The notes under the pieces are model-generated. The model did not search any database. It worked only from the letters and a program-made list of their open reading frames with translations, and was not told the DNA's origin. From contig NZ_JABSNM010000010.1 in the NCBI RefSeq assembly GCF_013294065.1, positions 91,409 to 155,408 of the forward strand: DNA of 64,000 nt, read 5' to 3'. Origin of the DNA: Sphaerotilus uruguayifluvii. Its GTDB lineage: Bacteria; Pseudomonadota; Gammaproteobacteria; Burkholderiales; Burkholderiaceae_C. How positions within the stretch are numbered: position 1 is the stretch's first letter; every line of letters begins with the position of its first letter. The position numbers and the translations under genes were made by a program. Shown one piece after another: positions 50,716 through 63,344 of this stretch.

Positions 50716-52131
50716 TCATTTACCGATGCAGAAGCGCGAGAAGATGACCCCCAGCAGGTCGTCGGCCGAGAAGGCGCCGGTGATCTCGCCCAGCGCGTCG
50801 TGCGACAGGCGCAGTTCCTCGGCGAACAGGTCCAGCGCCTCGTCGCGGCGCGCGGCCCAGCCCGCGGCCAGCTCGAGATGCTCGCGCGCGCGGCGCAGCG
50901 CCGTCAGATGGCGCTCGCGCGCGATGAACACGCCGTCCGGCGAGGCATGCCAGCCCGCCAGCTCCAGCAGCAGGCGGCGCAAGCCCTCCAGCCCGTCGCG
51001 GGTCTTGGCCGAGAGCGTGAGCGCCCGCTCGCCCTGCGGCACGCCGGCCAGCACCGCGGCCCGGTGCGCGGCATCGACCCGGTCGGTCTTGTTGAAGACA
51101 TGCACGCGGCGCGAGCGGTCGGGCAGCCGCGCCTCGATGGCGCGATCGGCCGCGGCATAGTCCGCATCGAGCGCGCGGGTCAGGTCATGCAGCATCAGCA
51201 CCGCATCGGCGCCGGCGATCGCCTCCCAGCTGCGCGCGATGCCGATGCGCTCGACCTCGTCGGCCGCCTCGGCGTCGGAGCGCAGGCCGGCGGTGTCGAT
51301 CACGTGCACCGGCACGCCCTCGATCTGCAGCGTCTCGCTGACCCGGTCGCGGGTGGTGCCGGCGATCGGCGTGACGATGGCCAGCTCGGCGCCGGCCAGC
51401 GCGTTCAGCAGCGAGCTCTTGCCCGCGTTGGGCTGGCCGGCGATCACCACCGTCAGGCCCTCGCGCAGCAGCGCGCCCTGCCGCGCGGTGTCGAGCACCG
51501 CATCGAGCCGCTCGGCCAGCCGCGCCAGCCGCCCGCGCGCATCAGCCTTCTCGAGGAAGTCGATCTCCTCCTCGGGAAAGTCCAGCGTCGCCTCGACCAG
51601 CATGCGCAGCTCGACCAGGCCGTCGCGCAGCGCCTCGATGCGCCGGGAGAAGTCGCCCGACAGCGAGCGCGCAGCGCTGCGCGCCGCTGCCTCGGTGCTG
51701 GCGTCGATCAGGTCGGCCACCGCCTCGGCCTGCGCCAGGTCGAGCTTGTCGTTCAAGAAGGCGCGCTCGGTGAACTCGCCCGGCTCGGCCGGCCGCAGCC
51801 GCGGCAGCAGCCCGCCCTCGGCCGCCGCCTGCAGGCAGCGCGCCATCAGCAGCTGCAGCACCACCGGGCCGCCGTGGGCCTGCAGTTCCAGCACGTCCTC
51901 GCCGGTGTAGCTGTGCGGCGCCGGGAAATAGAGCGCCAGGCCCTGGTCGATCGGCCGGCCCTCCGCGTCGAGGAAGGGCCCGTAGGTGGCCACGCGCGGG
52001 GCCAGATCGCGGCCGGTCAGGCGCCGGGCCAGCGGGGCCAGACCGCGGCCGGAGACACGCACGATGCCCACGGCGCCGCGGCCGGGGGCGGTGGCGATCG
52101 CCACGATCGGATCCTGATGTCGAGCAAGCAT
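50716..52131 (-). CDS. mnmE: tRNA uridine-5-carboxymethylaminomethyl modification GTPase MnmE
   Basis: A 471-aa GTPase that, with MnmG, modifies U34 of tRNAs. The N-terminal domain begins [19 protein letters not shown]. The G domain has [13 protein letters not shown] and NKTD. The C-terminus ends in FCIGK, the invariant Cys motif needed for activity. The ATG at 52131 is chosen because it gives the usual [14 protein letters not shown] start. It lies at its normal place downstream of rpmH-rnpA-yidD-yidC, but is separated from yidC by 399 bp and a terminator. Confidence 0.96.
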   Translation of the reverse strand: MLARHQDPIVAIATAPGRGAVGIVRVSGRGLAPLARRLTGRDLAPRVATYGPFLDAEGRPIDQGLALYFPAPHSYTGEDVLELQAHGGPVVLQLLMARCLQAAAEGGLLPRLRPAEPGEFTERAFLNDKLDLAQAEAVADLIDASTEAAARSAARSLSGDFSRRIEALRDGLVELRMLVEATLDFPEEEIDFLEKADARGRLARLAERLDAVLDTARQGALLREGLTVVIAGQPNAGKSSLLNALAGAELAIVTPIAGTTRDRVSETLQIEGVPVHVIDTAGLRSDAEAADEVERIGIARSWEAIAGADAVLMLHDLTRALDADYAAADRAIEARLPDRSRRVHVFNKTDRVDAAHRAAVLAGVPQGERALTLSAKTRDGLEGLRRLLLELAGWHASPDGVFIARERHLTALRRAREHLELAAGWAARRDEALDLFAEELRLSHDALGEITGAFSADDLLGVIFSRFCIGK

Positions 52132-52178
52132 GGCGCGCATTCTCGCCGACGCCGCACGGCCGGCCCGCACCATGAGAA

Positions 52179-52210
52179 ACGCCCTGTCGGCAGCCGGGCC
52201 GACAGGGCGT
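52179..52210 (-). terminator. Intrinsic terminator after yidC (minus strand)
   Basis: A 13-bp stem ACGCCCTGTCGGC / GCCGACAGGGCGT with a 6-nt loop, followed on the minus strand by GTTTCTC. It lies between yidC (ends 52531) and mnmE (starts 52131), so it likely ends the rpmH-yidC transcript. mnmE would then need its own promoter or read-through. Confidence 0.6.
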
Positions 52211-52530
52211 CAGGGTGTTCGCGCGGAGGGGAGCCGGCTCATCGCCATCGACCCCCGGAGCCGGGCCTGTGGGGGCGAGCCTCCCGGCCCGTCTTCTGCT
52301 GGCTTGCAAGCCTGCCACCACAATCCCGGGGTCACGCCCCGCAGAACGAATGATGCGGGCCGTCCGTGACAGACTCAAGGCAGCCCTTGCAACCGGCGGC
52401 AAAGGCCGTGCCACTTGTCGCGTCCGAATTGCACAAAGCAACAAGGGTCGCAAAAGAGGTGCAGCTCACCCCCTTCACGACCCTTGCAGGCCACCCACCT
52501 GCAGGCAGGCGGGCAGGCGCCGACGCGGCG
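52211..52530. other. Structured intergenic region between yidC and mnmE
   Basis: About 320 bp with no convincing reading frame but several inverted repeats, for example CAAGGGTCG and CGACCCTTG at 52442-52489 and a GC-rich hairpin at 52259-52291. It may contain a small RNA or only a long 3' UTR; no known RNA family was recognised. Confidence 0.35.
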
Positions 52531-54192
52531 TCAGCGGTTCAGACCGAGCTGCCGGTTGATCAGCCACTGCTGCGCGATCGACAGCAGGTTGTTGACGAAC
52601 CAGTACAGCACCAGGCCGGCCGGGAAGAACAGGAACATCACGCTGAACATCAGCGGCATGATCCACATCATCTTGGCCTGGGTCGGGTCCGGCGGCGTCG
52701 GGTTCAGCCAGGTCTGGAACAGCGTCGTGGCGGTCATCAGCGCCGGCAGGATGTAGTACGGGTCCTGCACGCTCAGGTCGTGGATCCAGCCGATCCACGG
52801 CGCGCCGCGCATCTCGACCGAGGCCAGCAGCACCGAGTACAGCGCGATGAAGAACGGCATCTGGATGAAGATCGGCAGGCAGCCGCCCAGCGGATTGACC
52901 TTCTCCTCGCGGTAGATGCGCATCATCTCCTGCTGCATCTTCTGCGGATCGTCCTTCAGGCGCTCGCGCAGCTCCTGGATGCGCGGGTTGACGGCCTTCA
53001 TCTTGCCCATCGAGCGGTAGGCGCTGGCATTGAGCCAGTAGAAGGCGATCTTCAGCAGCACCACCAGCGCGACGATCGACCAGCCCCAGTTGCCCAGCAG
53101 GCCGTGCAGCTTGTCGAGCAGCCAGAACAGCGGCTTGGCCAGCATCGTGACCCAGCCGTAGTCCTTGACCAGCTCCAGGCCCGGCGCCAGGGCCTCGAGC
53201 TTCTTCTCTTCCTGCGGGCCGGCGTAGAGCGTCGTCTCGACGGTCTTCGAGGTGCCCGGCGCGACCGTGTCCAGCGGCAGCGTCATCGCCACCGAGTACA
53301 GGTTGGTCGCCTCCTTCTTGGCCTGGAAGCTGCGGGCCAGCTTGTCGTTGAAGACCCAGGCGCCGACGAAGTGGTGCTGGACCATCGCGACCCAGCCGCT
53401 GTCGGCGGCCTTCTCGTACTCGGCCTTGCCGGACTCGATCTTCGCGAAGTCGAGCTTCTGGAACTTCGCCGCGTCGGTGTAGACCGCCGGACCGGTGAAG
53501 GAGCTCGGGCCCATGAACATCGAGGTCGACTTCACGGTGCCGTCGCGCGACAGCTGCAGGTAGAGCTGCGGCGCCACCGGCGCGGCCGAGGTATTGACGA
53601 CCTCGTGGCGCACGCGGATCGCATAGTCGCCGCGCTTGAAGACATAGGTCTTGCGCAGCTTCACGCCGCCCTGGTCCGGCGACTCGAAGCTGACCGCCAG
53701 CTCGCCCTGGCCGTCGGCCAGCGTCAGCGGACCCGGCACCAGCGTCATCGGCGTGGTGTGGTTGGGCAGCGCCGCCTGGCCGGCCAGCTTCGGGATCAGG
53801 CCCGAATCGGCCTGGTAGACGCGTTCGGCCGACTGGTCGAACAGGACGACCGGCTTGCTCGCGTCATGCTCGTCGTGATAGCGGGGCAGGCTCAGGCCGA
53901 CGAGGCTGGCGCCTCGGGTGTCGATGGTCGCGCGCACCAGATCGGTCGTGATCTCGATCTTCTGCGATGGCGCGGCCGCCGCGACCGAGCCCGGCACCGG
54001 GGCGACCCCGGCGGGCTGCGCGGCCACGGCCGCCGACGGCACGCCCGGCGCGGAGGCCCCGGCCACCGCCGAGGCAGCCACCGGCGGCGAGAACATCGAC
54101 GGATGGCCGTTGTGCTTGTTCCAGCCGTCCCACAGCATCACGAGCGAGACGGAAAAGACGCCCCAGAGAAGGGCGCGCCGCGTGTCGGTCAT
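52531..54192 (-). CDS. yidC: Membrane protein insertase YidC
   Basis: A 553-aa inner-membrane insertase that works alone or with SecYEG. An N-terminal TM anchor (LLWGVFSVSLVMLWDGW) is followed by a Pro/Ala-rich linker and the periplasmic P1 domain (about residues 75-350). The conserved five-TM core has GCLPIFIQMPFFIALYSVL and FFPAGLVLYWFVNNLLSIAQQW. The length matches Gram-negative YidC. Its ATG overlaps the yidD stop codon (54189-54192). Confidence 0.96.
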   Translation of the reverse strand: MTDTRRALLWGVFSVSLVMLWDGWNKHNGHPSMFSPPVAASAVAGASAPGVPSAAVAAQPAGVAPVPGSVAAAAPSQKIEITTDLVRATIDTRGASLVGLSLPRYHDEHDASKPVVLFDQSAERVYQADSGLIPKLAGQAALPNHTTPMTLVPGPLTLADGQGELAVSFESPDQGGVKLRKTYVFKRGDYAIRVRHEVVNTSAAPVAPQLYLQLSRDGTVKSTSMFMGPSSFTGPAVYTDAAKFQKLDFAKIESGKAEYEKAADSGWVAMVQHHFVGAWVFNDKLARSFQAKKEATNLYSVAMTLPLDTVAPGTSKTVETTLYAGPQEEKKLEALAPGLELVKDYGWVTMLAKPLFWLLDKLHGLLGNWGWSIVALVVLLKIAFYWLNASAYRSMGKMKAVNPRIQELRERLKDDPQKMQQEMMRIYREEKVNPLGGCLPIFIQMPFFIALYSVLLASVEMRGAPWIGWIHDLSVQDPYYILPALMTATTLFQTWLNPTPPDPTQAKMMWIMPLMFSVMFLFFPAGLVLYWFVNNLLSIAQQWLINRQLGLNR

Positions 54193-54572
54193 ACGGAGCT
54201 CTTTCGATTGGCGAGCGAAAGGTCCGCCGCGGATGCGGGGCGTGCATCGGCATCGCCCGGCGCACCGGCGTCGGAACCTTCCAGGAGAGAGGTGAACAGC
54301 CGTGGCGGCCGTTCCGGGACCGGATCATGCCCGCCCGGACACCACGGATGACAGCGAGCGAGCCTCCGGAGCGTCAGAGCGCCGCCACGACGGGCACCGT
54401 GACGTTCCAGAGCAACAAGCGCGTAGGCCGAGCAGGTCGGCTCGAAGCGGCAGGACGATCCCAGCCAGGGGCTCAGCAGCAGGCGATAGCCGCGCACCAG
54501 CCCGAGCAGCAGCGCCACCGGCCATCGGCGCAGCCGGACCGGCAGCGGGACGGAAGCGGACTGCTGCGACAT
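54189..54572 (-). CDS. yidD: Membrane protein insertion efficiency factor YidD
   Basis: A 127-aa small membrane-associated protein with the family core GLVRGYRLLLSPWLGSSCRFEPTCSAYALVALERHG and RLARCHPWCPGGHDPVP. It has three conserved Cys and assists YidC-dependent insertion. The C-terminal tail (after residue 90) is longer than usual and Ala/Asp-rich. It lies 17 nt after rnpA and overlaps yidC by 4 bp. Confidence 0.93.
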   Translation of the reverse strand: MSQQSASVPLPVRLRRWPVALLLGLVRGYRLLLSPWLGSSCRFEPTCSAYALVALERHGARRGGALTLRRLARCHPWCPGGHDPVPERPPRLFTSLLEGSDAGAPGDADARPASAADLSLANRKSSV

Positions 54573-54589
54573 GGGAAGGCGGAGCGCCG

Positions 54590-55093
54590 TCAGGACGACG
54601 GCGGCTGGGCGCGCCGCACGCGACGCGCGGCGTCGGCAAGCAGGCGCTCGATCTCGCCGCGCAGCTCCTCGGCCAGCGCCTCCGAGCGGGCGCTCGGGAA
54701 GCGGCTGCGGTCGATGGGCGCACGCAGGCGCAGCACCCAGTCGCCGCTGGCGAGGTGCGGAAGATGGCGCCGGATGGCGTCGCGGAGCTGGTTCTTGACC
54801 AGCGTGCGGGTCACGGCACGTCGGGCATGACGCTTCGGGACCACCAGACCGAGACGCAGAACGGCAGGCCGCAGAAAGTCATCCACAGCCCTCTCCACAG
54901 AGTTATCCACAGTTTTTTCCACAGGCTCGCACGGGGGTTCCGAAGCGGCTTTTCCGGACAGGTCCGGAGGGGTGGAAAGATGGTGGACCATGAAGTGGGT
55001 GGTGCGCGCGCAGGGGCGCACGGACATCACGGCCTCGAAGCGCGAGGGCCCGGTGAGTCGGTCCAGCAGCGGCGACTCGACGGGTCCGCTCAC
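54590..55093 (-). CDS. rnpA: Ribonuclease P protein component with an extra internal segment
   Basis: The protein subunit of RNase P, needed for tRNA 5' maturation. The conserved core LGLVVPKRHARRAVTRTLVKNQLRDAIR is clear, with the usual RNR-type Asn replaced (TRTLVKNQ). The start is a GTG at 55093 (VSGPVESPLLDRLTG), giving 167 aa against a usual 115-130. The extra length is a segment of about 40 residues between the N-terminal strand (FMVHHL) and the core. Part of it, about residues 57-72 (EKTVDNSVERAVDDF region), is a four-residue repeat encoded by DnaA-box-like sequence. Sits between rpmH and yidD. Confidence 0.87.
   Translation of the reverse strand: MSGPVESPLLDRLTGPSRFEAVMSVRPCARTTHFMVHHLSTPPDLSGKAASEPPCEPVEKTVDNSVERAVDDFLRPAVLRLGLVVPKRHARRAVTRTLVKNQLRDAIRRHLPHLASGDWVLRLRAPIDRSRFPSARSEALAEELRGEIERLLADAARRVRRAQPPSS
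54879..54923. repeat. Tandem array of four DnaA-box-like 12-mers within rnpA
   Basis: Boxes begin at 54879 (TCATCCACA), 54891 (CTCTCCACA), 54903 (TTATCCACA, the perfect consensus) and 54915 (TTTTCCACA). The spacing is exactly 12 bp in every case. All four share the TCCACA core and point in the same direction. On the coding strand of rnpA the same bases give the in-frame repeat V-[ED]-x-x. DnaA binding is inferred from the consensus; the boxes lie 570 bp from the dnaA start. Confidence 0.75.
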
Positions 55094-55122
55094 GCCCGGA
55101 ACGGAGCTCGAAGCCCCGGAAA

Positions 55123-55257
55123 TCAGACGGCCAGACGCTTGCGGCCCTTGGCGCGGCGTGCATTCAGCACGGCACGGCCGCCACGGGTCTTCATGCGGAC
55201 CAGGAAGCCGTGGGTGCGGGCACGGCGGATCTTCGACGGTTGGTAGGTGCGCTTCAT
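55123..55257 (-). CDS. rpmH: 50S ribosomal protein L34
   Basis: The 44-aa L34 protein, starting [18 protein letters not shown] and ending KGRKRLAV, basic and fully typical. A GAGGA site precedes the ATG at 55257. It is the first gene of the rpmH-rnpA-yidD-yidC operon that diverges from dnaA across the origin. Confidence 0.98.
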   Translation of the reverse strand: MKRTYQPSKIRRARTHGFLVRMKTRGGRAVLNARRAKGRKRLAV

Positions 55258-55319
55258 GATGAATCCTCTTGCCTTGACGTGTGAGCACCCCGAAGGCGCC
55301 CTGATTCGGGAAACCCTCG

Positions 55320-55349
55320 ATTACAGCATGCGACTTGCCGAGAAGTCAA
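55320..55349 (-). promoter_or_regulatory. Sigma-70-type promoter for the rpmH operon
   Basis: On the minus strand: -35 TTGACT (55349-55344), 18-bp spacer, -10 TGTAAT (55325-55320). It lies 63 bases upstream of the rpmH ATG and is the best promoter match in the region. Confidence 0.65.
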
Positions 55350-55383
55350 TCGAGAGGGCCTCAAGTCCGAGCATCGCGGGGGA

Positions 55384-55412
55384 TTGACCCTGCGGCAGAA
55401 TCTGTGGATAAC
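55384..55412 (+). promoter_or_regulatory. dnaA promoter overlapped by a DnaA box
   Basis: -35 TTGACC at 55384-55389, a 17-bp spacer, and -10 GATAAC at 55407-55412. The perfect DnaA box TGTGGATAA at 55403-55411 covers the -10 element, which fits DnaA autorepression. The start codon of dnaA lies 71 nt downstream. A second -10-like TACAAT at 55439-55444 has no matching -35. Confidence 0.55.
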
Positions 55413-55463
55413 CTGTACCCGGACAGGCCCGATGCCGATACAATCGCGCCCCTTCGCTCGAAG

Positions 55464-55472
55464 TTGTCCACA
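55464..55472 (+). promoter_or_regulatory. DnaA box (one mismatch)
   Basis: TTGTCCACA, one base from TTATCCACA, 12 nt before the dnaA start codon. It lies in the untranslated leader, close enough to affect transcription or origin firing. Confidence 0.55.
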
Positions 55473-55483
55473 ATTTTCAGCAC

Positions 55484-57619
55484 ATGCATACGGACCTGTG
55501 GGACAGAGGCCTGCAACGCCTCGCCGCCGAGCTGCCGGAACAGCAGTTCAACACGTGGTTCCGCCCGTTGCCTCCGGCCGAAGTGTCGGTGGACGGGGGG
55601 GAGGTCCGCGTGGGTCTGTGCGCGCCCAACCGTTTCAAGATGGACTGGATCCGCTCGCAGTTCGGCGCGCGGATCGAGCGGGTGCTGAGCGAGATCGCCG
55701 GCCAGCCGGTCCACCTTGAATTCCACATCGCGGGCGCGCGCGAGGCCGCGTCCGTGCCTGCGCAGGTCGCGCCCGCGGCGCCGACGCCTGCGCTGGCCCC
55801 CGACGCGGCCGCAGCCGCCGATCCGGTGCAGATGTCGATGCTCGACCTGCCAGCGACCGTGCCGCCGGTCCCGGCCGCGGCCGGCGCTCGTGCCCGCGCG
55901 CGCGCGAGCGCACGCAAGGTCGCGCCGATGACCGAGCCGCTGGTGCTGGCGGCCGACCTCTCGCCGCTGGCGCAGTCGCCGGCGCTGGCGCGACTGGCGG
56001 CCGACGCGGCCGCCGCGGCCTCCTTCATCTCCGCGCGGCTGGACCCCGCCGAGGCCGGCACCGATGCGGCGCAGGCCTCGCCCGCGCCGGCCGCCACCGC
56101 GCCGCCGGCCGGCCTGCCGCGACGACCGCCGCCGGCGCGCGGCAGTGGCGGCATGCTGCCGCCGATGCCGATCCCGGCGACCCTGCCCGAGCTGCCCGAT
56201 CTCGCGTCCCCGGCGCCTGCGCCGGCGGCCGCTCCTGCAGCACCGATCGCCGCAGCGGCGGTCGTCGCGAGCCCGGCTCCGGGCGTGGCGGCGACCTCCA
56301 GTGCGGCCACCGGTGCAGCCGGCGCACGTCCGGCCGGTCCGATCTCGGCCTCGGCCGCGCTGGCCAAGGCATCGGCCGCGGTGGCCCGGCGCAGCCGCCC
56401 CGGCGCCCCGGCGCCCGCCACCGATGCCGCCGCCCCGGCCGGATCGAACACGGCGCCCCCGGCCCCACGGACCCCGGCCGCCCCGGCGCCGGCCCCGATC
56501 GTCGCCCGCCAGGTCGCGCCGGCGCCCGCTCCTGCGCTGACGGGCGCGCCTGCGCTGGTCATCCCCACCGTGCCGCCGCCCTCGGCGCCGACGAACACGC
56601 GCGGGCGCATCAACCCGCTGCTGACCTTCGACACCCTGGTGCCGGGCCGCGCCAACCAGATGGCGCGCACCGCCGCGCTGCATGTCGTCGGCTCGCCCGG
56701 CGGCATGTACAACCCGCTGTTCCTGTACGGCGGCGTCGGTCTGGGCAAGACGCACCTGATCCACGCGGTCGGCAACGCGATGCTCAAGGAGCGCGCCGAC
56801 GCGCGCGTGCTCTACCTGCACGCCGAGCAGTTCATCTCGGACGTCGTGCGCAACTACCAGCGCAAGACCTTCGACGAGCTCAAGGCCAAGTACCACAGCC
56901 TGGACCTGCTGCTGATCGACGACGTGCAGTTCTTCGCCGGCAAGGACCGCACGCAGGAGGAGTTCTTCAACGCCTTCGAGGCGCTGGTGTCCAAGCGCGC
57001 GCACATCGTCATGACCAGCGACACCTACCCCAAGGGGCTGGTGGACATCGACGAGCGCCTGACCAGCCGCTTCGACTCGGGCCTGACGGTGGCGATCGAG
57101 CCCCCCGAGCTGGAGATGCGCGTGGCCATCCTGATGAAGAAGGCCGAGGCCGAGGGCTGCGCGATGCCCGAGGAGGTCGCCTTCTTCATCGCCAAGAACG
57201 TGCGCGCCAACGTGCGCGAGCTCGAGGGCGCGCTGCGCAAGGTCGTGGCCTACTCGCGCTTCAGCCACAAGGACATCAACATCGCGCTGACGCGCGAGGC
57301 GCTGAAGGACCTGCTGTCGATCCAGAACCGCCAGATCTCGGTCGAGAACATCCAGAAGACGGTCGCCGACTTCTACAAGATCAAGATCGCCGACATGTAC
57401 AGCAAGAAGCGCCCGGCCTCGATCGCGCGGCCGCGCCAGATCGCGATGTACCTGGCCAAGGAGATGACGCAGAAGAGCCTGCCCGAGATCGGCGACCTCT
57501 TCGGCGGACGCGACCACACGACGGTGCTCTACGCGGTGCGCAAGATCGCCGAGGAACGCCACAAGAACACCGAACTGAACCAGCAGCTGCATGTGCTCGA
57601 GCAGACCCTGAAGGGCTGA
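55484..57619 (+). CDS. dnaA: Chromosomal replication initiator DnaA (very long linker domain)
   Basis: The replication initiator, an AAA+ ATPase that binds DnaA boxes and opens oriC. At 711 aa it is about 200-250 residues longer than usual. Domain I (residues 1-85, [20 protein letters not shown]) and the AAA+ domain (about 375-590; Walker [10 protein letters not shown], Walker [10 protein letters not shown]) are normal, as is the C-terminal DNA-binding domain ([14 protein letters not shown] near 675). The expansion is in domain II (about residues 86-370), an Ala/Pro-rich low-complexity linker. No frameshift is seen. The start fits the family. Confidence 0.97.
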   Translation: MHTDLWDRGLQRLAAELPEQQFNTWFRPLPPAEVSVDGGEVRVGLCAPNRFKMDWIRSQFGARIERVLSEIAGQPVHLEFHIAGAREAASVPAQVAPAAPTPALAPDAAAAADPVQMSMLDLPATVPPVPAAAGARARARASARKVAPMTEPLVLAADLSPLAQSPALARLAADAAAAASFISARLDPAEAGTDAAQASPAPAATAPPAGLPRRPPPARGSGGMLPPMPIPATLPELPDLASPAPAPAAAPAAPIAAAAVVASPAPGVAATSSAATGAAGARPAGPISASAALAKASAAVARRSRPGAPAPATDAAAPAGSNTAPPAPRTPAAPAPAPIVARQVAPAPAPALTGAPALVIPTVPPPSAPTNTRGRINPLLTFDTLVPGRANQMARTAALHVVGSPGGMYNPLFLYGGVGLGKTHLIHAVGNAMLKERADARVLYLHAEQFISDVVRNYQRKTFDELKAKYHSLDLLLIDDVQFFAGKDRTQEEFFNAFEALVSKRAHIVMTSDTYPKGLVDIDERLTSRFDSGLTVAIEPPELEMRVAILMKKAEAEGCAMPEEVAFFIAKNVRANVRELEGALRKVVAYSRFSHKDINIALTREALKDLLSIQNRQISVENIQKTVADFYKIKIADMYSKKRPASIARPRQIAMYLAKEMTQKSLPEIGDLFGGRDHTTVLYAVRKIAEERHKNTELNQQLHVLEQTLKG

Positions 57620-57662
57620 GCGGGCCACAGGACGGAACCACCCCACCGCAGAGACCCACCTC

Positions 57663-61455
<3,793 letters not shown>

Positions 61456-61479
61456 GTAAACTGGACCACAGATTGCTCG

Positions 61480-62358
61480 ATGTCACGCGAACTTATCATC
61501 TACTGCGACGAATCCGACTCATCAGGTCGTCATTTCGGCAATTTCTACGGAGGAGCACTGGTGGAGTCGATCCACCAGCAAGAGGTGATCGCTAGGCTGG
61601 CGAGCACACAGCAGCGGCTCAATCTGCTTGGCGAAATCAAGTGGCAGAAGATCACGGAGCCCTATGCACAGAAGTACATCGAGTTCATCTCAACCGTCTT
61701 CGAACTGATCAGGGAGGGCAAGCTCAAGATACGGATCATGTTCACGCAGAACTACTTCTCGGCCCATCGCCTGACCGAGAGGCAGCGAGAGGACGGCTTC
61801 TTCCTGCTGTACTACCAGTTCATCAAGCATGCGTTTGGGCTTCGATATGCTGGACGGGCGCAGGAGAAGACCGGTGTACGGATCTACTTCGACAAGTTGC
61901 CTGACACAGCAGAGAAGTGCGCCGCGTTCAAAGGCTTTGTCACGGGGCTGAGCCACAACTCAGATTTCCGTCGAGCAGGCGTGCAGATCAGACAGGAGCA
62001 GATGGCGGAAGTCGACTCCAAAGAGCATGTCATCCTGCAAGGGCTCGATGTGGTACTGGGCGCTATGCAATTCCGCCTGAATGACAAGCACAAGGAAAAG
62101 CCAGAAGGCTCTCGGACCCGTGGAAAACGCACGATTGCCAAGGAGCGGGTCTACAAGCACATCCTCTCCGAGATCTGCAACACCTACGACGGCAAGCGGT
62201 TCAACATCGGGATTTCGACGGGGATGCCAGGGGGCAGGCCGGATCTGTGGCTGAATCCGTATCGCCACTGGCTTTTCAAGCCGACTGATGGCGCAATCCG
62301 TCCAGAATTTTCGAAGAGCGCAGCCCGAAAAGCGAAAAGCCCCGCGATCACTACATAA
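61480..62358 (+). CDS. DUF3800 domain protein
   Basis: A 292-aa soluble protein of the DUF3800 family, which has an RNase H-like fold with an N-terminal acidic motif, here IYCDESDSSG (residues 7-16). The later GLDVVLGAMQFRLN and CNTYDGKRFNIGIS segments match the family as I remember it. Such proteins are common next to toxins and defence genes. The GC content is clearly lower than in gyrB, which ends 24 bp upstream. The exact function is unknown. Confidence 0.8.
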   Translation: MSRELIIYCDESDSSGRHFGNFYGGALVESIHQQEVIARLASTQQRLNLLGEIKWQKITEPYAQKYIEFISTVFELIREGKLKIRIMFTQNYFSAHRLTERQREDGFFLLYYQFIKHAFGLRYAGRAQEKTGVRIYFDKLPDTAEKCAAFKGFVTGLSHNSDFRRAGVQIRQEQMAEVDSKEHVILQGLDVVLGAMQFRLNDKHKEKPEGSRTRGKRTIAKERVYKHILSEICNTYDGKRFNIGISTGMPGGRPDLWLNPYRHWLFKPTDGAIRPEFSKSAARKAKSPAITT

Positions 62359-62427
62359 GAGTCCCAAGTGGAACTTGGGCGTTCGTGAGTCGAAGGGCCT
62401 CTGCATTGTACATGCTTGTCCAGTCGA

Positions 62428-62919
62428 ATGGCACACCACATCGCCCACTACACCCTCGTGCGCCTGCTGCCGCAGTCGGACTCGGGCGAGTTCGCGAACA
62501 TGGGCGTGGTGGTGGCCTGTCCAGCGCTGGGCTTCTTCGATTTCCGGCTGATCACCCGCTACCGGCGGATCACGCAGTTCTTCGAGGAGTTCAACCGCGA
62601 GCTGTTCACCCAGGTGCGGCGCGAGGTGGAGGCCGAGCTGGCCCATCTGCAGAACCACCTGCACCAGCGGCAGTTCGCCAGCGGGTGCCGGGAAGAGGCG
62701 CTGGCGTTGCGGCTGGTGCAGGATCTCGCGCAGCCTCGGGAGACCATGATCCGTTACGCGCCGCTGCGGGTGGCGATGACGGAGGATCCGCGGCAACTGC
62801 TGGATCAGGTCTTCGCCCGCTATGTGCAGCGCAGCAGCGAGCAGACCAGGAGCCGCCGGAAAGACACGACGGTTCGACTGGTGCGCGAGGCGCTGGATCC
62901 AGCGATCCGAGCGCCATGA
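62428..62919 (+). CDS. DUF3037 domain protein
   Basis: A 163-aa protein with the DUF3037 start HHIAHYTLVRLLPQSDSGEFANMGVVVACP and a middle region rich in Arg/Glu/Gln. DUF3037 genes usually sit beside a HipA-like kinase, which is not present here; the neighbours are DUF3800 and a HEPN gene. The stop codon overlaps the HEPN start codon (ATGA at 62916-62919), so it appears to belong to the same transcript as the HEPN-MNT pair. Confidence 0.75.
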   Translation: MAHHIAHYTLVRLLPQSDSGEFANMGVVVACPALGFFDFRLITRYRRITQFFEEFNRELFTQVRREVEAELAHLQNHLHQRQFASGCREEALALRLVQDLAQPRETMIRYAPLRVAMTEDPRQLLDQVFARYVQRSSEQTRSRRKDTTVRLVREALDPAIRAP

Positions 62920-63344
62920 CCTTCACCCTCGACCTCACCCCGCTGCGCCGCGCCCTGACCTCGCTGGAAGACAGCCTGCGTGTCACCGAGGACGTGGCGT
63001 GGCTGCAGGCGCAGTCGGACGCGGTGCGCAACACGCTGTTCGCGGGCGTCATCCAGAACTTCGAGTTCGTCTACGAGCTGGCGACGAAGATGCTGAAGCG
63101 CCAGATCGAGGCGGAAGCGGCCACGCCGGGAGAGACCGACCAGCTCGGCTTTCGCGACCTGCTGCGGGTCGGGGCGGAAAAGGGGCTGGTGCGGGATGTC
63201 GAGGCCTGGTTCCGCTACCGGCAGATGCGCGGCACGACCTCGCACATCGATGACGTGGGCAAGGCGCGGCAAGTCCACGAAGGCATCCGCCCCTTCGTGG
63301 CCGATGCACGCGGGCTGCTCGAAGCGCTAGAGCGCCGGGGATGA
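62916..63344 (+). CDS. HEPN-family nucleotidyltransferase-associated protein (HI0074-like toxin)
   Basis: A 142-aa all-helical HEPN protein of the HI0074/nucleotidyltransferase-substrate-binding group. The opening LTPLRRALTSLEDSL and NFEFVYELATKMLKRQIE are typical. The RNase motif Rx4H is visible as MRGTTSHIDD near residue 107-113; the Tyr that follows the His in AMPylated relatives is replaced by Asp. In the best-studied pairs the HEPN protein is the RNase toxin and the MNT enzyme the antitoxin. It overlaps both neighbouring genes by 4 bp. Confidence 0.85.
   Translation: MTFTLDLTPLRRALTSLEDSLRVTEDVAWLQAQSDAVRNTLFAGVIQNFEFVYELATKMLKRQIEAEAATPGETDQLGFRDLLRVGAEKGLVRDVEAWFRYRQMRGTTSHIDDVGKARQVHEGIRPFVADARGLLEALERRG

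Larger units (their letters stand above)
55258..55483. other. Probable chromosomal origin region (oriC), rpmH-dnaA intergenic
   Basis: This 226-bp gap between rpmH and dnaA is the usual place of oriC in this group. It holds a perfect DnaA box (TGTGGATAA, 55403-55411), a one-mismatch box (TTGTCCACA, 55464-55472) and two divergent promoters. Further boxes lie in the neighbouring rnpA gene. A distinct AT-rich unwinding element is not obvious to the eye. Confidence 0.75.
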
